A stretch of DNA of 64,000 bases from JBAXEO01 sp963789515 (GTDB lineage: Bacteria > Actinomycetota > Coriobacteriia > Anaerosomatales > JAAXUF01): the NCBI GenBank assembly GCA_963789515.1, contig CAWBKW010000004.1, forward strand, positions 124,001-188,000, written 5' to 3'. The translations under genes were made by a program, and so were the position numbers. Under the pieces are notes generated by a model. The model searched no databases, was not told the origin of the DNA, and saw only the letters and a list, made by a program, of their open reading frames with translations. This document shows, piece after piece, positions 26,882-34,924 of this stretch. Position 1 is the stretch's first letter. Each line of letters opens with the position of its first letter.

Positions 26882-27162
26882 CAGCCTCTCATCTCCTTGG
26901 CGACGTGCAGGATCGCCTCATAGATCTCGCGCAGGTCGTCGCCGTAGAGCGGACCATCGTTGCACTTCGCAACGTTGGTGAAGATCTCCTCCTCGCGCTT
27001 GGGGTCGTACAGCCCCAGGTGGGCCGAAGGCTTCAGCGCGCGTATGTCGAGCGAGCACTGGGCGCGCTCGTTCAGAAGCTTGACCAGTTGACAGTCGATC
27101 GCGTCGATTCGTTCGCGGACCTCGGCGATCCGGGCCTGCGCATCAGTGTTCTCGTCGGGCAT
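26881..27162 (-). CDS. aroQ: Chorismate mutase, AroQ class
   Basis: 93 residues, all-helical AroQ type. Visible features are the N-terminal helix IAEVRERIDAIDCQLVKLLNER with the first active-site arginine, KPSAHLGLYDPKREEEIF with the second active-site basic cluster, and the final YEAILHVAKEMRG. It converts chorismate to prephenate. Preceded by AAGGAGCC; followed at once by DAHP synthase. The region 27163-27296 upstream has no gene; I saw no T-box or leader peptide there. Confidence 0.92.
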   Translation of the reverse strand: MPDENTDAQARIAEVRERIDAIDCQLVKLLNERAQCSLDIRALKPSAHLGLYDPKREEEIFTNVAKCNDGPLYGDDLREIYEAILHVAKEMRG

Positions 27163-27296
27163 GTTCGGCTCCTTGATAACGCATCAACATGAGTCGGCTC
27201 TCCGTGGTTCATGCATTGTAGACCCATCCGCGCCTCGTGTGGACTCTTCGCGGGCCGCTCACGTGGGGACGTTCGCAGCGGCCACGGCCCGGCGCC

Positions 27297-28553
27297 CTAG
27301 GGCGTGTTGGCGGGAGTGCCGAGGAGGCTCAGTGAGAGCAGGCCCATCGCGTGCGTCGATGCGCGCACCATGCGCTGCAGGGCGTTGCCCTTCGGCACTG
27401 CGACGGGCGGCTGCGAGACCAGCGGTTGACGCACCTCGGCCGGGTCGGACACGGCGGCCTCGGCGAGGAGGGGAACCGTGGCGATGACCGACCCCGAACG
27501 CGACACTTCAGCCGTACCGAGCTCCTGTCCGCGCCACACCGAGGTCGGCACCGACGACGGCAGGATCACGCGCACGGTGGCGGGCTCTGCGCCGATCGTC
27601 TCGAGTACCGAGTAGGGCTCTGCGGCCCGCACGCTCACGGTCGCCTCACCTGACCGACCCACCGCGACCACGCCGATCGGGGCCGCATCCGATACCAGCT
27701 TCTGCGTTCGGTAGTGGGCGAAGCCCCAGTCCAGCAGCTTGCGCATGTCGGAGAAGCGTGCCGACCCGGTGCTCGCCCCCAGGACGACTCCCACGAGTTC
27801 CGTGTCGCCGCGTTTCGCCGCGCCGACGAAGCAGTACCCGGCCGGGTTGGTGAACCCGGTCTTGATGCCTTCGATGCCCTTGTACTTGCCGAGTAGCTGG
27901 TCGGTCGACGAGTAGACCGAGCGCGTGCCCTTCGGACCGGGGACCGTCACGCTCTTCTTGGCGACGATCTTGCGCATCTCCGGATAGGTCATCAGCTCCC
28001 GGGCGATCACGGCGAGGTCGGCAGCCGAGTACCTCCCGCGCTCGCCGAGCCCGTGCGGGTCGACCGCCCTCGTGTGCTCGAGTCCGAGCGAGGATGCCTT
28101 CGCATCCATCATGCGCACGAACTTCGACTCACTACCCGCCACGTGCACGGCGAGTACCTCGGCGGCATCGTTGGCGGATGCGACCAGCATCATCGTCATG
28201 AGTTGCCGGACGGTGAGCCGCTGTCCCGTTCTCAGCCCGACGCCGCCCTCGTCGACCGCGACCACCGCCTTGTGCGACACGGTGACGACGTCGTCGAGGC
28301 TCGCGTGGTCAAGGACAACGAGCGCGGTGAGCAGCTTGGTGGTGCTTGCGACGGGCCGCTTGGATTCCGACTTGCGCGCCCATAACTCCCTGCCGTCCAT
28401 CGTGAAGAGGGCCACCGAGGGAGCTGAGACGTTCGGCGAGGAAGCGAGGGCGGCACCCGGCGTCGCGCCGGCGAGCATGCCGACCACGGTGGCGCACACA
28501 AGAACGTACCTGAATCCACGTCGACTCAAAGGCTCGCTCCAACCCTTCCTCAC
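27297..28553 (-). CDS. D-alanyl-D-alanine carboxypeptidase (peptidase S11, DacF-like)
   Basis: 418 residues. Signal peptide YVLVCATVVGMLAGATPGAAL, then the penicillin-binding motifs: SXXK as ASTTKLLTAL, SXN as ASANDAAEVLA, and KTG as IKTGFTNPAGYC. A C-terminal beta domain follows, then a terminal amphipathic stretch (HAMGLLSLSLLG) that could anchor it to the membrane. It trims the terminal D-Ala of peptidoglycan side chains outside the cell. The longest start is GTG 28553, but a TTG at 28529 has GGAG at better spacing, so the true start may be eight codons later. Confidence 0.93.
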   Translation of the reverse strand: MRKGWSEPLSRRGFRYVLVCATVVGMLAGATPGAALASSPNVSAPSVALFTMDGRELWARKSESKRPVASTTKLLTALVVLDHASLDDVVTVSHKAVVAVDEGGVGLRTGQRLTVRQLMTMMLVASANDAAEVLAVHVAGSESKFVRMMDAKASSLGLEHTRAVDPHGLGERGRYSAADLAVIARELMTYPEMRKIVAKKSVTVPGPKGTRSVYSSTDQLLGKYKGIEGIKTGFTNPAGYCFVGAAKRGDTELVGVVLGASTGSARFSDMRKLLDWGFAHYRTQKLVSDAAPIGVVAVGRSGEATVSVRAAEPYSVLETIGAEPATVRVILPSSVPTSVWRGQELGTAEVSRSGSVIATVPLLAEAAVSDPAEVRQPLVSQPPVAVPKGNALQRMVRASTHAMGLLSLSLLGTPANTP

Positions 28554-28613
28554 GGAGGATACACAATCCGGCTCACGCGGCGCGGCCGCACCGCGACGCC
28601 TCAGATCCCGTAT

Positions 28614-28648
28614 GCAAGAAGGGAGCCGACCGACGTGGTCGACTCCCT
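28614..28648 (-). terminator. Rho-independent terminator after guaA
   Basis: On the minus strand GGGAGTCGACC pairs with GGTCGGCTCCC across ACGTC, giving an 11-base stem with one G-T wobble, followed by TTCTTGC. It lies 26 bases after the guaA stop and before dacF. Confidence 0.7.
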
Positions 28649-28673
28649 CGCGGTCAGTCCCGTACCCGAGGTG

Positions 28674-30228
28674 TCACTCCCACTCGATCGTGCCGGGAGG
28701 CTTGCTGGTGATGTCGTAGGCGACTCGGTTGATGCCCTCGACTTCGTTGATGATGCGGTTGCTCATCTTGGCGAGCAGCTCGTGGGGCAGACGCGCCCAG
28801 TCGGCGGTCATCGCATCTGCCGAGGAGACCGCGCGGATGATGATCGGGTGGCCGTAGGTGCGCTCGTCGCCCATGACGCCGACCGAGCGGATGTCGGGCA
28901 GCACCGCGAAGTACTGCCACACCTCGCGGTCGGTGTCCCAGGCGCCGATCTCTTCTCGGACGATCGCGTCGGCGAGCCGCAGCAGCTCGAGCTTCTCGCG
29001 CGTGATGTCGCCGATGATGCGAACCGCGAGGCCCGGCCCCGGGAACGGCTGGCGGTGCACGATATGGTCGGGCAGGCCCAGCTCGGCGCCCACCGCACGC
29101 ACCTCGTCCTTGAAGAGCGCCTTGAGCGGCTCGATGAGCTCGAAGTGAACGCCCTCGGGGAACGGGATGAGGTTGTGGTGGCTCTTGATCTTGGCGGCGG
29201 TCTTGTTGCCGCTCTCGATGACGTCGGGGTAGAGCGTGCCCTGCGCGAGGAACTTCACGCCCTCGAGCGTGGTCGCCTCGTCGAAGAACACCTTCCAGAA
29301 CTCCTCGCCGATGATGCGGCGCTTGAGCTCGGGGTCGGTGACGCCGGCGAGCAGGTCGAGGTAGCGGTCCTCGGCGTCGACGTGCACGAGGTCGACGTGG
29401 AACTGGTCGCGGAAGACGCGGACGACGTCTTCACCCTCATCGAGCCGCAGCATGCCGTGGTCGACGAAGACGCAGGTGAGCTGGTCGCCGATCGCGCGGT
29501 GCAGCAGAGCCGCGACCACGCTCGAGTCGACGCCGCCGGAGAGTCCGCAGATGACTTTCGCATCGCCGACCTGTGCCCGGATGGTCTCGACGGCATCGTC
29601 GATGATGTTGACCATCGTCCAGAGCGGCGGGATGCCCGCCAGGTCGTGCAGGAAGCGCCGGATGATGTCCTGGCCGTACTCGGTGTGCGCGACCTCGGGA
29701 TGGAACTGGGTCGCGTAGAGCTTGCGGTCGTGGTCCTCCATCGCAGCGACGGCCGTCGTCGCGGTACGCGCGGTCACCGCGAATCCCGGCGGCGCGGTGC
29801 CCACCGAGTCGCGGTGGCTCATCCAGACCTGCGAGGTCTCGGGCAGCCCGTCGAGCAGCGCGCACGACGGCTCGGTGACCGTGAGCTCGGCAAAGCCGTA
29901 CTCGCCGATGTCGGTCTTGGGGATCTCCCCGCCCGAGATGCAGTGCCATCTCCTGGATGCCGTAGCAGAAGCCCAGGATCGGGATGCCGAGCTCGAGCAC
30001 GGCCGGGTCCATGTGAGGCGCGCCCTCGGCGTACACGCTCGCAGGACCTCCGGAGAGGATGAGCGCCGCGGGTGCACGGCGCGCGACCTCCTCGGCGGTG
30101 ATGTCGAACGGCACGATCTCCGAGTAGACCCGCGCCTCGCGGACGCGGCGCGCGATGAGCTGCGCGTACTGCGCCCCGAAGTCGAGGACGAAGACCGTCG
30201 GCTGTGCGTCGTGCTGGAGCTGAGCCAC
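28674..30228 (-). CDS. guaA: GMP synthase (glutamine-hydrolysing), one apparent frameshift
   Basis: About 517 residues over two frames. The N-terminal glutaminase starts VFVLDFGAQYAQLIARRVRE and has the catalytic cysteine in GFCYGIQEMA; the break follows at about 29930. The second frame resumes GGEIPKTDIGEYGFAELT and includes the glutaminase histidine in FHPEVAHTEYG, the PP-loop GLSGGVDSSVVAALL, and the C-terminal dimer domain with HRQPFPGPGLAVRI and KPPGTIEWE. Deleting one G in CTCGGGCGGGGAG restores the frame as LGGEIP, so a base-call error is likely, since the enzyme makes GMP and is normally essential. GTG start one base after the guaB3 stop. Confidence 0.93.
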
Positions 30229-30229
30229 C

Positions 30230-31402
30230 CTAGCGGCCCATCCCGACGCCCTGGGAGTTCTGAAGCGTCTTGCCCTCGGTCTGCAGCGACGGCGCCACCA
30301 TGACCTCGGCCTTCTGGAAGCTCTTGAGGTTCTCGTAGCCGGTGGTCGCCATCGAGGTGCGCAGTCCGCCGAGAAGGTTCAGGGTGCCGTCGTTCTGATG
30401 GGCCGGGCCGAGCAGGATCTCCTCGAGCGTGCCGCGGATACCGGCGCGAACGCGCGTGCCGCGGGGCAGCTCGGGGTGGAAGGTCGCCATGCCCCAGTGG
30501 TAGCCGCGGCCGGGTGCCTCGGAGGCGCTCGCGAGCGGCGAGCCGATCATGATCGCGTCGGCTCCGACTGCGATCGCCTTGGCGAGGTCGCCACCGGTGC
30601 GCATGCCGCCGTCGGCGATGATGTGGCAGTACTTGCCGGTCTCTTCCAGGAAGCGCGTGCGAGCGGCCGCGGCGTCAGCGATCGCGGTCGCCTGCGGAAC
30701 GCCGATGCCGAGCACGCGGCGCGAGGTGCACGCGTGGCCAGGGCCCACGCCCACCAGGACGCCGATAGCGCCGGAACGCATCAGGTGCAACGCGCCCTGG
30801 TAGCTGCAGCAGCCGCCGATGATGCACGGGATCTCCAGGTTGTTCACGAACGCGTTGAGGTCGAGCGGCTTGTCGTAGCTCGAAACGTGCTCCGCCGAGA
30901 CCACCGTGCCCTGAATGATCAGGATGTCGAGTCCGCCGGCCAGCGCCGCCTCGAGGTAGCGCTCGCAGTTCTGCGGCGTGAGAGAGGCGGCGGCGAGCAC
31001 CCCACCGTCCTTGATCTCGCGGACGCGCTTGGTGATGAGCTCTTCCTTGATCGGCTCCTTGTAGATCTCCTGCATCTTGGCGGTGGCGTCTTCCTTGTCG
31101 AACGACGCGATCTGATCGAGAAGCGGCGCCGGGTCCTCGTAGCGCGTCTGGATGCCCTCGAGGTTCAGGACGGCCAACCCGCCGAGCTTGCCCATGGTGA
31201 TCGCGAACGCGGGATCGACCACGCCGTCCATCGCCGATGCCAGCACCGGAAGCGGGAAGTTGTACTCACGCCCGTTGAACGTGAACGTCCACGAGATATC
31301 GACGTCGCGCGGGTCACGCGTACGGCGTGACGGGACGATCGCGATGTCGTCGAAGCCGTAGGCCTGGCGGGCGGTCTTGCCGCGTCCGATCTCGATCTCC
31401 AT
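30230..31402 (-). CDS. guaB3: IMP dehydrogenase, GuaB3 type
   Basis: 390 residues, a TIM barrel without the CBS pair of classical GuaB. It starts IEIGRGKTARQAYGFDDIAIVPS, a GuaB3 hallmark, and has the catalytic cysteine loop GVGPGHACTSRRVLGIGVP, then IIADGGMRTGGDLAKAIAVG for IMP phosphate, and GGLRTSMATTGYENL. It should oxidise IMP to XMP for GuaA, which follows immediately. The ATG at 31402 has an excellent AAGGAGGA. Whether the cell also has a CBS-bearing GuaB cannot be seen here. A roughly 200-base structured leader precedes it. Confidence 0.9.
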   Translation of the reverse strand: MEIEIGRGKTARQAYGFDDIAIVPSRRTRDPRDVDISWTFTFNGREYNFPLPVLASAMDGVVDPAFAITMGKLGGLAVLNLEGIQTRYEDPAPLLDQIASFDKEDATAKMQEIYKEPIKEELITKRVREIKDGGVLAAASLTPQNCERYLEAALAGGLDILIIQGTVVSAEHVSSYDKPLDLNAFVNNLEIPCIIGGCCSYQGALHLMRSGAIGVLVGVGPGHACTSRRVLGIGVPQATAIADAAAARTRFLEETGKYCHIIADGGMRTGGDLAKAIAVGADAIMIGSPLASASEAPGRGYHWGMATFHPELPRGTRVRAGIRGTLEEILLGPAHQNDGTLNLLGGLRTSMATTGYENLKSFQKAEVMVAPSLQTEGKTLQNSQGVGMGR

Positions 31403-31609
31403 CTGGCAGCATCCTCCTTGATACGTCGAGCGCCCTTGCGGGCGGCGGTTACCGTTTCAACCCGGTGCTCACAGAGGCAGTTCTCGGATATGAAGAAACC
31501 AGGCCCACGTCGCCAAGGAACGAAAGCGAGCTGCCTGGTCCGACTGACTGCTGCGAAGAGTGGCCCGCGGGCCCGGACACATCTGAAAGACCGCGTCCCG
31601 GTGCAAGGT
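31403..31609 (-). promoter_or_regulatory. Long structured 5' leader of guaB3-guaA
   Basis: Between the promoter at 31610-31638 and the guaB3 start lie about 200 bases with no gene. On the minus strand they hold several short inverted repeats: CCAGGC/GCCTGG (around 31505-31535), GGTT/AACC around GAAACGGT, and a strong CGCCC-GCAA-GGGCG tetraloop hairpin (31431-31444) ending about 20 bases before the Shine-Dalgarno. No poly-T follows any of them. This does not match any riboswitch consensus that I know; it may be an unknown regulatory RNA or only a leader. Confidence 0.35.
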
Positions 31610-31638
31610 ATTCTAGTGGAGCGGGGACGGTTCGTGAA
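31610..31638 (-). promoter_or_regulatory. Sigma-70-type promoter of guaB3-guaA
   Basis: On the minus strand a -35-like TTCACG (31633-31638), a 17-base spacer and a -10 TAGAAT (31610-31615). Transcription would start near 31603, giving a leader of about 200 bases. Confidence 0.55.
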
Positions 31639-31707
31639 CCGCTGGGAGCGGATTGCCGCCGAAAAGGTCGTGATGACCGTGCCCGGATGGCCCGAACGGT
31701 CTGAACG

Positions 31708-32088
31708 CTAGCGGATACCGCTGTCAAACGGGACCGCGACTTCAGTGAACTGATGTGCCTGTACGGTCACCGTCACCGGTTTGAGCGACGGCGGCGACTG
31801 CGCCGAGGCTGCGCGGATCACGTAGGTGCCCGGTTCGAGGACAGCGCTGAAGCGTCCTTCGGAGTCGCTCTTCACCCGAGCGACCGAGCTGCGTCCCCCT
31901 TGCGGCTTGATCACGAGGTCGGCCGAGTAGGGCTTCGTACTCGACTCTCCCTGTTGCTGGACGGGGCTCGTCGGGCCGAGCGTGACCGTGCCGCGGATTC
32001 CGCTGTCGACCCGTGCCGGTGCCGAGCAGCCCCCGAGAAGCAGGGCGAGCCCGATCACTCCGAGAACTGCCAGGTGCCGCGGTTTCAT
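31708..32088 (-). CDS. Lipoprotein with carboxypeptidase-regulatory-like (prealbumin-fold) domain
   Basis: 126 residues. The signal peptide RHLAVLGVIGLALLLGGC ends in a lipobox (LGGC), so the protein is lipid-anchored outside the membrane. The mature part begins with low-complexity text and then has a strand-rich domain with SDSEGRFSAVLEPGTYVIRA, the pattern of carboxypeptidase-regulatory-like or transthyretin-type beta sandwiches. The function is unknown; such domains usually support adhesion or stability. ATG at 32088 chosen because the signal peptide starts there. It follows ychF by ten bases and may share its transcript. Confidence 0.75.
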   Translation of the reverse strand: MKPRHLAVLGVIGLALLLGGCSAPARVDSGIRGTVTLGPTSPVQQQGESSTKPYSADLVIKPQGGRSSVARVKSDSEGRFSAVLEPGTYVIRAASAQSPPSLKPVTVTVQAHQFTEVAVPFDSGIR

Positions 32089-32098
32089 GGCGCGCCTT

Positions 32099-33163
32099 CT
32101 AGACGTTGAACTTGAAGTGCACGACGTCGCCGTCCTGCACCACGTACTCCTTGCCCTCCAGCCGCATCTTGCCCGCTTCCTTGGCGCCCTTCTCCCCACC
32201 GAGCGCCACGAAGTCCTCGAAGCCGATGACCTCGGCCTTGATGAATCCGCGCTCGAAGTCGGTGTGGATGACGCCCGCGGCCTGCGGTGCCTTGGCGCCG
32301 ACAGGCACGGTCCAGGCGCGGACCTCCATCTCGCCGGCCGTGAAGTAGCTCTGCAGCCCGAGCAGGCGGTACGCCTCGCGAATGAGCGCATTGAGGCCGG
32401 GTTCTGCGAGGCCCATCTCGGCGAGGTACTCCTCGGCCTCATGCGGTTCGAGCTCGGCGAGGTCGGCCTCGACCTTCGCGCAGATGGGAATCGGCTTGAC
32501 TCCGTCGATGGGCGCGAAGTCCTGCGAGACCTGGGACTCGTCGACGTTGGCGACGTAGAGCATCGGCTTCATGGTCAGCAGGTGCAGGTCGCGAATGGCG
32601 GCGCGCTCCTCGGCGGTCATCTCCATCTTGCGCGCCCGGTGACCTTCATCCATCCAGGCGGCCAGACGCTTGGCGACCGCGATCTTCAGTTCGACGGTCT
32701 TGTCGCGCTTGGCTTCCTTCTCGAGCCGGGGCAGAGCACGCTCGATGGTCCCCAGGTCGGCCAGCACGAGTTCGGTGCGGATCGTCTCGATATCGCTCTC
32801 GGGATTCACGCGGCCCTCGACGTGGATGACGTTTGGGTCCGAGAAGTACCGCACGACCTCGCAGATGGCGTCGGTCTCGCGGATGTTGGCCAGAAACTGG
32901 TTGCCGAGCCCTTCGCCCTCACTCGCACCCTTCACCAGACCCGCGATGTCGACGAACTCGACGACGGCCGGAAGCTCCCGCTGCGGGTCGACGATCGCGG
33001 CGAGCGCGCCGATCCGAGCATCGGGCACCTCGACGAGCCCGACGTTGGGCTCGATCGTCGCAAACGGGTAGTTAGCCGCGTCGGCCTCCTTGCGTGTGAG
33101 CGCCGTGAAGAGCGTGGACTTGCCCACGTTGGGCAGGCCGACGATACCGAGAGACAGTGCCAC
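32099..33163 (-). CDS. ychF: Redox-regulated ATPase/GTPase YchF (Obg family)
   Basis: 354 residues, the usual length. Walker A GLPNVGKSTLFTALT, switch region NYPFATIEPNVG, DxxG as DIAGLVKGASEGEGLGNQFL, the NxxE signature as ANVDES, which gives ATP rather than GTP preference, and a C-terminal TGS domain ending GKEYVVQDGDVVHFKFNV. It binds ribosomes and affects stress responses and leaderless mRNA translation in other bacteria. The start diverges from a glycosyltransferase gene 67 bases away. Confidence 0.95.
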   Translation of the reverse strand: MALSLGIVGLPNVGKSTLFTALTRKEADAANYPFATIEPNVGLVEVPDARIGALAAIVDPQRELPAVVEFVDIAGLVKGASEGEGLGNQFLANIRETDAICEVVRYFSDPNVIHVEGRVNPESDIETIRTELVLADLGTIERALPRLEKEAKRDKTVELKIAVAKRLAAWMDEGHRARKMEMTAEERAAIRDLHLLTMKPMLYVANVDESQVSQDFAPIDGVKPIPICAKVEADLAELEPHEAEEYLAEMGLAEPGLNALIREAYRLLGLQSYFTAGEMEVRAWTVPVGAKAPQAAGVIHTDFERGFIKAEVIGFEDFVALGGEKGAKEAGKMRLEGKEYVVQDGDVVHFKFNV

Positions 33164-33217
33164 GTGTGATGCTCCTTCTTCGACGGTCGGGGGCGCGGGA
33201 GCCCCCTATGCTTGCGG

Positions 33218-33224
33218 TATAGTA
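33218..33224. promoter_or_regulatory. Overlapping divergent -10 elements between ychF and the MGDG-synthase-like gene
   Basis: GGTATAGTACC at about 33216-33226 reads as TATAGT on the plus strand (33218-33223) and TACTAT on the minus strand (33219-33224). On the plus strand only seven bases separate the -10 from the ATG at 33231, so that mRNA would be leaderless. No clear -35 in either direction. Confidence 0.45.
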
Positions 33225-33230
33225 CCACCC

Positions 33231-34373
33231 ATGAGCAGCCCGCCCACGATAGCCATCGTGCATGCTTCGGTCGGCTCTGGACACCGTATCGCGGCCGAGT
33301 CGGTCGCCACGGCGCTGCACCAGCTCCTCCCCGAGGCTCGGATCGAGCTCCTCGACATCCTCTCGTTCGGCTCGGTCCACATCTCCGGCGAGACCGCCTC
33401 GACAGCGTTCACAGGGGCCACCGCGCCCTTCTACAACGCCGTGTGGGGCAACGCCGCGATCGGCCGCGCGACCATGGCGCTCTCGGGACCCGTGCTCAGC
33501 CTCATCTACCGGGGGTTCACTGCCTGGCTGCGCGAGCAGCGCCCCGCAGCGATCGTCACGACGCACGGGCTCGCCGCCAACCTCGCCACGCGGGCGACGC
33601 GGGGATCCGAGCTCTCCCGAACCGCCGTCGCCGCGGTCGCCACGGATTTCGGCCTTCACGGCTTCTGGCCCCGCAAAGGGCTCGACCTGTTCTGCGTCGC
33701 CGACGAGGCCGAGCGCGAAGAACTCCTTCGCCGAGGCATGTCAGAGACGGGCATCCACGTCACGGGCGTCCCGGTCCGTCCTCAGTTCGCCGAGCCCCTC
33801 GACGCGGCTGCCGCACGCGAGCGCATGGACTTCGCACCCGACCGCCGGGTCGTCTTGGCGCTCGCCGGCGCCACTCAGCCCGGTCCGTACGCGCGGTTCA
33901 AGGCATCGCTGGCGGTCTCGCTGCCGGCGATCGCCTCGGTGCCGGGCACGACGGTCGCCGTCGTGACCGGTCGTGACGATGCCTTCGCCGACGAGCTCCG
34001 CTCGCGAGTCGCGGGCTTCGGGACCACCAACGTCCGGGTACTGGGCTACGTCGAGCAGATGGCCGAGGTCATGTCCGCCGCCGACGTCGTCGTCTGCAAG
34101 CCCGGCGGCCTGGTGACCGCCGAGTGCACCGCGGTCGGGCTCCCCATGGTCCTCGTGGGACCCGCCGTCGGCCAGGAGCGTGCCAACGCCAAGGCGTTGC
34201 TGGCCGCGGGCGCGGCGGTCTACGACGACGACCCTCGGCGGCTTGCCGAGGTCGTCCGACGCGCCATGGGGCGGAGCGACAAGCTCAAACAGATGCGCGC
34301 GGCGTCATCGGCACTGTCTAGGCCGCGCGCCGCACACGACGTCGCCGAGCGAGTCGCCAGGCTTCTCGGCTAG
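33231..34373 (+). CDS. Glycosyltransferase of the MGDG synthase/MurG-like GT28 family
   Basis: 380 residues. It begins IAIVHASVGSGHRIAAESVATAL, the acceptor-side GSGH motif of diacylglycerol glucosyl/galactosyltransferases (MGD1, UgtP). The C-terminal half has AGATQPGPYARF and the donor site MSAADVVVCKPGGLVTAECTAVGLPMVLV. It likely transfers glucose or galactose from a UDP-sugar to diacylglycerol to make a membrane glycolipid; donor and acceptor are inferred. No Shine-Dalgarno is evident before ATG 33231, but a -10 lies seven bases upstream. The last four bases overlap the convergent zinc-ribbon gene. Confidence 0.87.
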   Translation: MSSPPTIAIVHASVGSGHRIAAESVATALHQLLPEARIELLDILSFGSVHISGETASTAFTGATAPFYNAVWGNAAIGRATMALSGPVLSLIYRGFTAWLREQRPAAIVTTHGLAANLATRATRGSELSRTAVAAVATDFGLHGFWPRKGLDLFCVADEAEREELLRRGMSETGIHVTGVPVRPQFAEPLDAAAARERMDFAPDRRVVLALAGATQPGPYARFKASLAVSLPAIASVPGTTVAVVTGRDDAFADELRSRVAGFGTTNVRVLGYVEQMAEVMSAADVVVCKPGGLVTAECTAVGLPMVLVGPAVGQERANAKALLAAGAAVYDDDPRRLAEVVRRAMGRSDKLKQMRAASSALSRPRAAHDVAERVARLLG

Positions 34374-34768
34374 TGCACCCCGCCGCGCCGCGCGGCCCAT
34401 GCGAACGCGAGACCGACGGTGAGTGCGAGCGAGCCGACGGACGTGAGGACCGCTTCGAGCACCGACACGCCCTTGCCTGCCACGGCCTCGTAGCCGGTCC
34501 ACAGCCCGAAGGCGAGAATCGCGGCGACCGGCACGATCACGACGGACTTGCCGATGACCTCGGCGAGCAGCTCGTGCCACCGCGACACGCCGGCGGACGG
34601 CTCCGTCCACCGCACCGCAGGACGGTTGTCCTGCGTCCTCGCGCGCGCGGGCGCCGCTCCCTGCCGCACGTCGCGGAGCATGCTGCGCAGGTGCCCCTGG
34701 GGACACTCACCGGCGGACGTGAGGTCCACCCTGCGGCCACAGCCGCTGCACTGTGCCGACGTACCCAC
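34370..34768 (-). CDS. Zinc-ribbon membrane protein of unknown function
   Basis: 132 residues. The N-terminus has a short ribbon with CSGCGRRVDLTSAGECPQGH (CXXC plus a CXXXH-like half), then a linker rich in Ala and Arg, then two hydrophobic helices (SVVIVPVAAILAFGLWTGYEAV and SVGSLALTVGLAFAWAA). Start taken at GTG 34768 with GAGGAG eight bases upstream. I do not recognise a named family; zinc-ribbon plus two helices occurs in many unassigned actinobacterial proteins. Convergent with the glycosyltransferase. Confidence 0.6.
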   Translation of the reverse strand: MGTSAQCSGCGRRVDLTSAGECPQGHLRSMLRDVRQGAAPARARTQDNRPAVRWTEPSAGVSRWHELLAEVIGKSVVIVPVAAILAFGLWTGYEAVAGKGVSVLEAVLTSVGSLALTVGLAFAWAARRGGVH

Positions 34769-34854
34769 GCGACTCACTCCTCTGCAGATCGACCTGGCCT
34801 TCAGCAGGTATATCGGCACCGCAGTCCGCCGGGACGAGGAGCACCGCCGCGCAG

Positions 34855-34885
34855 AAAGGGCCCCGGCACGCTGCCGGGGCCCTTT
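34855..34885 (-). terminator. Rho-independent terminator of groESL
   Basis: A perfect 14-base stem AAAGGGCCCCGGCA / TGCCGGGGCCCTTT around a three-base loop, ending in TTTC, 39 bases after the groEL stop. It is symmetrical and could also stop transcription from the other side. Confidence 0.85.
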
Positions 34886-34924
34886 CGAGTGCGCTGGATG
34901 CGCGGTGAAGCGAAGGCGTGAAGC

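Noticed and set aside
27163..27296. Possible attenuator before the chorismate mutase-DAHP synthase pair
   Set aside because: No aromatic-rich leader peptide, T-box or terminator could be found; the GGCCGCT/AGCGGCC repeat has no T tail.
28674..30228. guaA as a genuine pseudogene
   Set aside because: Both halves are fully conserved and one extra G explains the break; GMP synthase is normally needed for growth. A true pseudogene remains possible if other guaA exists.
31418..31711. 97-codon plus-strand frame in the guaB3 leader
   Set aside because: No ribosome site, no family, and its span coincides with the promoter and leader on the other strand.
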